Source: JALYSX01 sp035544315
Lineage (GTDB): Bacteria > Vulcanimicrobiota > Vulcanimicrobiia > Vulcanimicrobiales > Vulcanimicrobiaceae
Reading direction: 5' to 3'
Assembly: GCA_035544315.1 (NCBI GenBank)
Contig: DATKGB010000087.1
Coordinates: 1 to 12,013 of the forward strand
DNA length: 12,013 bases
This document shows positions 6,686 through 12,013 of this stretch, one piece after another; the first letter of the stretch is position 1; every line of letters begins with the position of its first letter. The notes beneath the pieces were generated by a model. The model was not told where the DNA came from. It did no database searches and was given only the letters and a program-made list of their open reading frames with translations. The position numbers were made by a program, and so were the translations under genes.

Positions 6686-7758
6686 GCGATTCGAGCGATC
6701 TCTACCCCTACGTCCTCGCGCCAACGATGACGACGCAAATTTGGGGTGGCGACGCGTTGGTGAAAACCTACGGTCAGCCGGGCGATCCCAACGGGAAGTA
6801 CGGCGAGTCGTGGGAGTGCTGGGATACCGACGCCGTCGTCAACGGGCCGCTCGCCGGAAAAACCGTCGCCGATCTGCGCGCCTGCCTTGGGCCGGCGCTG
6901 ATGGGCGATGTGGACGCCAGCCGCATCTTCCCGATTTTAACGAAAATTATCGACGCACGCGATTGGCTCTCGGTGCAAGTCCATCCCGACGATGCCTACG
7001 CGCAGCGCGTCGAACATCAGCCGTTCGGCAAGACCGAGTGCTGGTTCATCTTCCACGCGCAACCGGGCGCGCAGTTGGTACTCGGGTGGACGCACGACAC
7101 CGACCGTGCCGAATATCAACGCCGGGTTGCCGACGGATCGCTGGGAGACATCTTGCGCAAGGTCGAGGTCAAGGCCGGACAAACGTTCTATCTTCCGGCC
7201 GGCAGCCTGCACGCCATCGGCGCCGGCATCGTGCTGTTCGAAACCCAACAAGCCAGCGACCTCACCTACCGCATCTTCGATTGGAATCGAAATGGCCCCG
7301 ACGGCAAGCCGCGCGAGCTCAACATTCAAAAAGCCGGCGACGTTCTGAACTATCATCAAGGGCGCAGCGGCGCGCTCGACGAGATCGAGTACACCTTCGA
7401 CGGCCTAGCGCGCACGGCGTTGATCGCCGATCCGCGCTTTACCGTCGAGCGCGTCGTCGCGACGCGCGAACCCGCTTCGATTCCTACGCAGAATCGGCCG
7501 CTGATCGTGATGCCGCTGGGGAAACCGCTCGACGTCGCCTGCGAAGGCGGCAACGCGACGCTGAAGCCGTATCAAACCGCCATCGTTCCCGCGGGTGCCG
7601 CTTGGGCGAGCATCTGCGCCAACGCCGGCGACGAAGTGCCGTTCATGCTCGTAACGCCGCCGCCCACTCCCGAATCGCTAGCAGTGCGCCTGCTCGCCGC
7701 CGGCATCGATCAAACCCGCATCGACAATTTCACCGCACAATTCACTCCATCACCCTGA
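6682..7758 (+). CDS. manA: Class I mannose-6-phosphate isomerase
   Basis: This 358-residue zinc enzyme of the cupin fold interconverts mannose 6-phosphate and fructose 6-phosphate, linking glycolysis to GDP-mannose and polysaccharide precursors. Zinc ligands are visible as SVQVHPDD (97-104, Q99 and H101), GKTECW (116-121, E119) and LPAGSLHAIG (171-180, H177). The catalytic Arg lies in YRIFDWNR (196-203, R197). The N-terminal signature LAPTMTTQIWGGD (12-24) corresponds to the family's start. The length is between the short Firmicute and longer enterobacterial forms. ATG overlaps the pabBC stop as ATGA (6682-6685) with no Shine-Dalgarno, so translation is probably coupled to pabBC although the pathways differ. 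Its tail overlaps the tail of the amidase gene by 9 bases. The downstream lysA-dacB-SIS genes concern wall sugars, which may explain its place here (inference). Confidence 0.93.
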   Translation: MSDSSDLYPYVLAPTMTTQIWGGDALVKTYGQPGDPNGKYGESWECWDTDAVVNGPLAGKTVADLRACLGPALMGDVDASRIFPILTKIIDARDWLSVQVHPDDAYAQRVEHQPFGKTECWFIFHAQPGAQLVLGWTHDTDRAEYQRRVADGSLGDILRKVEVKAGQTFYLPAGSLHAIGAGIVLFETQQASDLTYRIFDWNRNGPDGKPRELNIQKAGDVLNYHQGRSGALDEIEYTFDGLARTALIADPRFTVERVVATREPASIPTQNRPLIVMPLGKPLDVACEGGNATLKPYQTAIVPAGAAWASICANAGDEVPFMLVTPPPTPESLAVRLLAAGIDQTRIDNFTAQFTPSP

Positions 7759-8346
7759 CAAGCGCATTTTTGTGCGGAGTTGTTCGCCGCTGTCGATGCC
7801 GTCTTGCGGTACGAGCGGGCGCGGTTCGGGCGCGAGGCGCGCGATATCCCAACGTTCTTGCGGTTGGATCCCGAAGTAACCGTCGCGCAGAGCCGCCTCG
7901 GCGTGGCTCATCACGTGGTCGGCGTCGATCCGAATCGTGTAAAATGACGCGATCTTGGCCGCCAAGAAGCACAGGCCGTCTATTTGCGCATCGGTCATCG
8001 GATAGGGACCGAAGTCGTCGGGGCGCGACCCTTCCATCGCCATGATCGAGATCCCGATCGCGTGGGAATTTCGCTTGCGCGTGTGCTGAGCGTACGGCAA
8101 CTCCGGGTCTTCGTAAACGTCGCGCATATTTTCGCGAACGTCGTGCGTATTGACGATGACCACGTCGCCGTCGCGGTCGAGCGCCACGCAATAATGATAG
8201 GCCGGAAACACGCTATGGTAGTCGTGCGCCGACCAATGCGTGTAGATGCGATCGATGCGCCCGTGCGGGAATTCGGCCGGCCACCGTAAGAGCTTCCAAT
8301 GCGGATACGTCGTAATCTCGTTCGCGCGCGTCATTTCACGTGCCAT
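7750..8346 (-). CDS. Amidase_2/PGRP-fold N-acetylmuramoyl-L-alanine amidase
   Basis: This 198-residue protein carries the T7-lysozyme/AmpD/PGRP fold that cuts the bond between N-acetylmuramic acid and L-alanine of peptidoglycan. Visible elements are RIYTHWSAHD (33-42, zinc ligand H37), PAYHYCVALDRDGDV (48-62), NSHAIGISIMA (93-103, the NSxSIGIE region), a DADHVMSHAE segment (141-150, ligand H148) and ERWDI (164-168, ligand D167). No signal peptide, membrane segment or wall-binding repeat is seen, which fits cytoplasmic muropeptide recycling as in AmpD. A lysin or non-classical export cannot be excluded. ATG 8346 was chosen; ATG 8334 is equally possible, and the GTG at 8448 would intrude into lysA. 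The neighbours lysA and dacB support a wall role. The stop codon lies inside the 3' end of manA, a 9-bp tail-to-tail overlap. Confidence 0.83.
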   Translation of the reverse strand: MAREMTRANEITTYPHWKLLRWPAEFPHGRIDRIYTHWSAHDYHSVFPAYHYCVALDRDGDVVIVNTHDVRENMRDVYEDPELPYAQHTRKRNSHAIGISIMAMEGSRPDDFGPYPMTDAQIDGLCFLAAKIASFYTIRIDADHVMSHAEAALRDGYFGIQPQERWDIARLAPEPRPLVPQDGIDSGEQLRTKMRLSG

Positions 8347-8392
8347 ATGAAAGAGTAGTTGGGCGCCTTGGCGGCCAATCCATACCGCGCCG
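8347..8392. promoter_or_regulatory. Divergent amidase/lysA spacer
   Basis: This 46-bp gap must hold the start signals of both the amidase (minus) and the lysA operon (plus). It contains TTGGC-G-GCCAA (8368-8378), a perfect 5-bp dyad around one base, which could bind a regulator. TTGGGC (8359-8364) and CATACC (8381-8386), 16 bases apart, are a poor but possible promoter for lysA that would give a leader of only a few bases. No ribosome site precedes either start. Confidence 0.28.
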
Positions 8393-9694
8393 ATGATCGA
8401 TTTATTGAATTGGCGCGATGGCCTCGCGCCCGGCCACGCGCGCGACACCGACGGAGAACTGCTCGTAGGCGGCGTTCGTGCCGACGAATTGGCCGCCCAG
8501 TACGGTACGCCGTTACTGGCGCTCGATCTCGACGCATTCGACGCGGCGATCGCCGCGTTCGTGGACGCGTGCTCCCCGCGCGATGTTGAAGTCGCCTACG
8601 CCGGCAAAGCGCTGCTGCTGGTCGCGATCGCGCGCCATTTAATCGGCACAGCCTTGCAATTAGACGTTTGTTCGCTGGGTGAGTTGGCCACCGCGGAGCG
8701 TGCGGGCTTTCCGGCCTCGCGCTTGACCCTGCACGGCTGCGGCAAGTCCGCCGCCGAGCTCGATGCGGTCGCGCAAGGTCGCGTCGGAACGATCGTTGCC
8801 GATAGTCTCGAGGAAATCGAACGCTTGGCCTCGCGCGCGAGCGCAACCTCGCCGATTCGGGTCGCGGTCCGCGTCAACACCGGCATCGAAGCACACACCC
8901 ATGCGTTCGTGCGCACCGGCGGCGGCAACACGAAGTTCGGCGTACCGTTCGGCGACCTCGACGCCGTCATCGGCGCGCTGCGCGCCGCGACCGGCCTGCA
9001 TTATGCCGGGCTGCACTCACACGTCGGCTCGCAAATTTACGAAGCCGCTACGTTCGCCGAAAACGTGCGCGCGCTCGTTGAGATCGCGGCCCGCTTCGGA
9101 CGGGCAGGCCTACGCAGCGAGCTGTTGATCGTCGGCGGCGGTTTCGGCATTCAAGACAATCCGGCCGGCGCAGCCACGATCGACATCGCCACCACGATCG
9201 CGACGATCGCTAAGGCATTGGACGAAGCGATCGCCGCCACCGGAATTCCGCGGCCGCGCTTGGGCATCGAACCGGGTCGCGCGTTGATCGGCCGGGCCGG
9301 CACGTCGATCTACCGCGTGATGGCGCGCAAGCAGCAGAGCAAGCGCGCATTCGTGGTGGTCGACGGCAGCCTGAGCGACAATCCGCGCCCGGCGCTCTAT
9401 GGCGCCTATCATCATACGGTCGCCGCGACCGCGCGGGCGGGCGTCGGCGACGAGGTCACGCTGTGCGGCCGCTCCTGCGAAAACGACGTTTTGGCTGAGG
9501 CCCGGCTACCGGTCGACTTGCGCGGCGGTGATTTGGTGGCGATGTGCACGACCGGCGCCTACACCTACAGCATGGCCGGCAACTATAATCGTTTTGCCAA
9601 GCCCGCCGTCGTCGCGGTGCGCCAAGGTTCGCACCGACTCTTCGCTCGGCGGCAAACACTCGACGACGTTCTCGGAGAAGATTGCGATGTATAA
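8393..9694 (+). CDS. lysA: Diaminopimelate decarboxylase
   Basis: This 433-residue fold-type III PLP enzyme makes L-lysine from meso-diaminopimelate, the last step of the DAP pathway. The PLP lysine is K72 in VAYAGKALL. Other marks are LDVCSLGEL (90-98), GCGKS (115-119), TKFGVP (180-185), HSHVGSQI (208-215), GGGFGI (248-253, phosphate loop), EPGRALIG (293-300), RPALYGAYH (332-340) and GAYTYSMAGNYNR (388-400). The catalytic Cys motif reads CENDVL (362-367), one residue shorter than the usual CESxDVL. The ATG start fits family length; there is no Shine-Dalgarno. It is the first gene of an apparent operon with dacB, which it overlaps by 8 bases, and the SIS protein. Placement beside amidase and carboxypeptidase genes fits competition for DAP between lysine and peptidoglycan. 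Confidence 0.95.
   Translation: MIDLLNWRDGLAPGHARDTDGELLVGGVRADELAAQYGTPLLALDLDAFDAAIAAFVDACSPRDVEVAYAGKALLLVAIARHLIGTALQLDVCSLGELATAERAGFPASRLTLHGCGKSAAELDAVAQGRVGTIVADSLEEIERLASRASATSPIRVAVRVNTGIEAHTHAFVRTGGGNTKFGVPFGDLDAVIGALRAATGLHYAGLHSHVGSQIYEAATFAENVRALVEIAARFGRAGLRSELLIVGGGFGIQDNPAGAATIDIATTIATIAKALDEAIAATGIPRPRLGIEPGRALIGRAGTSIYRVMARKQQSKRAFVVVDGSLSDNPRPALYGAYHHTVAATARAGVGDEVTLCGRSCENDVLAEARLPVDLRGGDLVAMCTTGAYTYSMAGNYNRFAKPAVVAVRQGSHRLFARRQTLDDVLGEDCDV
9674..9677 (+). promoter_or_regulatory. Shine-Dalgarno for dacB inside lysA
   Basis: GGAG lies 9 bases before the ATG at 9687, within the last codons of lysA. It is the clearest ribosome site in the window and fixes the dacB start at the ATG that begins a good signal peptide. 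Confidence 0.7.
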
Positions 9695-11201
9695 GACGTT
9701 CGCCTGCGCACTGCTCGTTGCGTTCCTGGGCGTCACGATCGGACCCGTTCATGCCGATGCGGATCTCTCGATCACGCAGAAGGTCCCGCACCCGGTGGCC
9801 GGGGGCGTACCCTGGAACGCGCACGACATCGCGTTGCTGCGCCAGCAAATCGATCGGCTAATTGCGACGGCACCGACCCTGCATGGAGGGCATGTCGGAC
9901 TGCTGGCCGTCGATACTACCCGCGGGACGACGCTCTACTCACGAAACGCCGATGACGAATTTCAACCGGCTTCGAACTTCAAACTGTTGGTTGGTTCGGC
10001 GAGCCTAGAGAAACTCGGAACCGCGTTCACCTTCGTCACCCAAGCCCTGTCGTCGGGAACCGTCGCCGACGGCACGCTCACGGGCGATCTCTATCTGCGC
10101 GGCGGCGGCGACGCGCACTTGACGGCAAAAGACTTGGATGCCGCCGCAGCCGCGATCGCTGCTGCCGGCATCGCGCGCATTACCGGTTCGGTGATCGGCG
10201 ACGCGACGCGCTATGACAATCGACGCCTGCCCGAAGGTTGGGATTGGGACGACCTGCCGTTCTATTACGCACCGCCGATAAGCGCGCTGGACTTGGAAGA
10301 GAACGTCATTCACGCCTACATGACGCCGGGAAACGACGTCGGCGCTCCGGTGTCGCTGCGCGTCTATCCGACCACGACGGCGTTTACATTCGACAATCGC
10401 TTGACCACCGGTGAGGCCAACTCCAAAGATACCTCGGACAACACCCATCCATGGGATCGGCCGCGCACGATCCGCTTGGTCGGAACCATTCCGCTGGGGG
10501 CCAAGGAATCCGGAGATATCGAGGCCGCCGTGCCCGACCCCGCGGAGTATGCCGTGGATGTCTTCACCAAAGCCTTGGCCGCCCACGGCATCACGGTGCT
10601 GGGCGCCGAGCAGACCGGCGGACAGGCGCCCGCGACGGCGCAGGTCGTCTGGACCCACGCGTCCGAGCCGATGCCCCAGCTAATGGCCGACTTCTGGTGG
10701 CCCAGCGACAACCTCATGGGCGAGCTCTTTATCAAGGAGTTGTCGGTCGCCGCGGGATCCAACCCCGGGAGCGACGTCGGGGGCGCAGCCTTCGAATGCA
10801 GGTGGTTGGCCTCGATCGGCGTCGATCCCAAGACCATCTCGATCAGCGATGGCTCGGGACTTTCCAACTACGACCGGATCACGCCGCGCGCGTGGGTGAC
10901 CATTCTCGACCACGACTGGAACGGACCCAACCGCGAGGTGATCCTCGACGCGCTGCCGGTCGCAGGCATCGCCGGAACGCTGCGGCGGTCATTTATCGGG
11001 ACACCGGCGGAGAAAAACGTCTGGGCCAAGACTGGATCGATCAGCCACGTCCGCACGATCACCGGTTTCATCCGAACTCGGCGCCACGGCGCCGTTAGCT
11101 TCTCGTTCCTGTTGGACGACTGGAACGAGGATGCGTCCGGAGCCACGGCCGGCTTGAATAAGCTGCGCGGCGCGGTGCTTTCGACCTTCGTGACGAACTA
11201 G
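9687..11201 (+). CDS. dacB: Family S13 D-alanyl-D-alanine carboxypeptidase/endopeptidase (PBP4 type)
   Basis: This 504-residue exported serine enzyme trims the terminal D-Ala from peptidoglycan stem peptides and may cut cross-links. A signal peptide occupies residues 1-23 (charged start MYK, hydrophobic core, VHA then DA as the likely cleavage site), so it acts in the cell envelope. The penicillin-binding motifs are all present: SxxK as PASNFKLL (94-101, nucleophile S96, K99), SxN as PSDNLMGELF (339-348, S340, N342) and KTG (448-450). DGSGLSNYDRITPRAW (388-403) is also typical of S13. Residues about 150-335 between the first two motifs are the large insert characteristic of PBP4. It overlaps lysA by 8 bases and precedes the SIS gene by 5, so the three are probably co-transcribed. 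Whether carboxypeptidase or endopeptidase activity dominates cannot be told from sequence. Confidence 0.93.
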   Translation: MYKTFACALLVAFLGVTIGPVHADADLSITQKVPHPVAGGVPWNAHDIALLRQQIDRLIATAPTLHGGHVGLLAVDTTRGTTLYSRNADDEFQPASNFKLLVGSASLEKLGTAFTFVTQALSSGTVADGTLTGDLYLRGGGDAHLTAKDLDAAAAAIAAAGIARITGSVIGDATRYDNRRLPEGWDWDDLPFYYAPPISALDLEENVIHAYMTPGNDVGAPVSLRVYPTTTAFTFDNRLTTGEANSKDTSDNTHPWDRPRTIRLVGTIPLGAKESGDIEAAVPDPAEYAVDVFTKALAAHGITVLGAEQTGGQAPATAQVVWTHASEPMPQLMADFWWPSDNLMGELFIKELSVAAGSNPGSDVGGAAFECRWLASIGVDPKTISISDGSGLSNYDRITPRAWVTILDHDWNGPNREVILDALPVAGIAGTLRRSFIGTPAEKNVWAKTGSISHVRTITGFIRTRRHGAVSFSFLLDDWNEDASGATAGLNKLRGAVLSTFVTN

Positions 11202-11206
11202 CGACC

Positions 11207-12013
11207 ATGCTGGGTGCACACTTCGAACGCGAGATTCGCGAACAGCCCGACGTTTGGCGCGCGATCGCGATCTCGGACAAAGCCGAACGACTAGCTCGTG
11301 CTATCGGCGACCGCGACGTCGTCCTTCTGGGCAGCGGCAGTTCGCTGTTCATGGCCCAACTCGGCGCACTGGCGCTGCGCCGGCGCGGGATCCGCGCGCA
11401 CGCGCTGGCGGCCACCGAAGCTCCGCTCGATCACATGGCCTACCGCGATAGCGTCGTTATCGCGTGTTCGCAAAGCGGTAAATCCACCGATCTGCTCGAC
11501 TCGCTCGACGTGCTCGCGCCAAAGATGCTCGTGGCCTTAACCAACTCGGCCAACTCGCCGTTAGGCCATCGCGCCGACGAAACGATCGACGTGGGCGCAG
11601 GGCTGGAGATCGCCGTTCCGGCCAGCAAATCGGTAACGGCCACGGCGGCAATCTTGCTGTGGGCGGCGGGCTTAATGGGCGGCAGTCACTCGCGCAACGC
11701 ACGCTCGCTCACCGAAACCGCCGAAGACGTCCGCGCGTGGCTAGATAGCGACGAGGTGGATGCGATTCGCGAAGCGGCGCAACGCGTTTCGCGCCGACGA
11801 AGCGTCGTGATCGTCGCGACCGGTTACGGCCTTCCCATCGCGCACGAATTCGCGCTGAAATTGAAAGAAGCCAGCTACATTCATGCCGAGGGTTTTTCAG
11901 CCGGCGAATTTCGGCATGGCAGCGCCGCGATGCTCGATGCCTCATGCGCGATCATCGGCATCGTCGACGACGTTTCGCGCAGCATCGTCAACCGACCGCT
12001 GGTCGAAGCCGTA
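11207..12013 (+). CDS. Tandem-SIS aldose-ketose isomerase/deaminase-like protein, GlmS isomerase-domain type (3' end beyond window)
   Basis: 269 residues are visible and the frame is open to the window edge. The sequence begins right at the region matching the linker and isomerase half of glucosamine-6-phosphate synthase (FEREIREQP, 6-14), so the glutaminase domain is absent from the start. The first SIS domain shows GSGSS (42-46), SQSGKSTDLL (88-97) and PASKS (138-142). The second shows ALKLKEASYIHAEGFSAGEF (216-235) and RHG (236-238). Residues matching GlmS catalytic E488 and H504 are kept as E221 and H237; the C-terminal Lys cannot be checked. Without a glutaminase the protein more likely interconverts or deaminates a hexosamine phosphate than makes it from glutamine (inference; compare stand-alone GlmS-like and AgaS proteins). 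The ATG is 5 bases after the dacB stop, with no strong ribosome site, suggesting coupling. Confidence 0.85.
   Translation, partial: MLGAHFEREIREQPDVWRAIAISDKAERLARAIGDRDVVLLGSGSSLFMAQLGALALRRRGIRAHALAATEAPLDHMAYRDSVVIACSQSGKSTDLLDSLDVLAPKMLVALTNSANSPLGHRADETIDVGAGLEIAVPASKSVTATAAILLWAAGLMGGSHSRNARSLTETAEDVRAWLDSDEVDAIREAAQRVSRRRSVVIVATGYGLPIAHEFALKLKEASYIHAEGFSAGEFRHGSAAMLDASCAIIGIVDDVSRSIVNRPLVEAV

Noticed and set aside
5753..6724. Open minus-strand frame of 323 codons opposite PabC and PabB
   Set aside because: It lies antisense to convincing PabB-PabC motifs and has no recognisable domain.
7763..7776. CGCA / TGCG inverted repeat with a T-rich loop after manA
   Set aside because: Only a 4-bp stem, inside the amidase coding region, with no T-tract after the stem. 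Too weak to call a terminator.
6249..8045. Open plus-strand frame of 598 codons across pabBC, manA and the amidase
   Set aside because: It overlaps three well-supported genes in another frame and its translation is low-complexity Arg/Ser/Ala. No start signal or domain is seen.
8347..8448. GTG start at 8448 for the amidase
   Set aside because: It would place 56 bases of the amidase gene inside the start of lysA, and the added residues show no homology or signal peptide.
1..12013. Possible mobile element, toxin-antitoxin, phage defence, CRISPR or tRNA signals
   Set aside because: I found no transposase, integrase, direct-repeat arrays, terminal inverted repeats, tRNA-like sequences or small paired ORFs with supporting signals; the window reads as ordinary core metabolism.

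Overview
This is a dense, GC-rich (about 63-65% by eye) bacterial chromosomal segment. Nine protein genes cover all but roughly 150 bases. I see no RNA genes, insertion sequences, phage genes or CRISPR. LysA and a family S13 penicillin-binding protein point to a peptidoglycan-walled bacterium that makes lysine from meso-diaminopimelate. The codon style (many TCG, GCG, CGA and GATCG strings) and the protein variants suggest an uncultured or deep-branching GC-rich lineage. Candidatus Eremiobacterota (WPS-2) is a guess that the sequence does not prove.

Layout: (1) bases 3-770 hold the 3' part of an Mrp/NBP35-type ATPase. It is convergent with (2) a YtcJ-like metal-dependent amidohydrolase (782-2302, minus). 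(3) A membrane M48 metalloprotease of the Ste24/CAAX-protease type (2309-3505, plus) diverges from it, with start codons only 6 bp apart. (4) A FolK-FolE2/MptA fusion (3508-4938, minus) and (5) a PabB-PabC fusion (5009-6685, plus) form a divergent folate pair around a 70-bp spacer that carries a perfect inverted repeat. (6) manA (6682-7758, plus) overlaps pabBC by ATGA. (7) An AmpD/PGRP-type amidase (7750-8346, minus) ends tail-to-tail with manA and diverges from (8) lysA (8393-9694), (9) dacB (9687-11201) and (10) a GlmS-isomerase-like SIS protein (11207 to the window edge), which look like one operon.

Two themes stand out. The first is folate precursors: the fused enzymes would supply the pterin entry step (GTP cyclohydrolase), the pterin pyrophosphorylation step, and both steps from chorismate to p-aminobenzoate. 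FolB, FolP and PabA are not in view. The second is cell wall and amino-sugar supply: phosphomannose isomerase, a muropeptide amidase, DAP decarboxylase, D,D-carboxypeptidase and a hexosamine-phosphate SIS protein sit side by side.

Most starts lack a Shine-Dalgarno sequence and several genes are head-to-head with almost no leader. This suggests frequent leaderless or translationally coupled expression. Nothing here is clearly a new biological system. The best leads are the FolK-FolE2 fusion with altered FolK metal-site residues, and the Mrp protein without its usual Fe-S cysteines.
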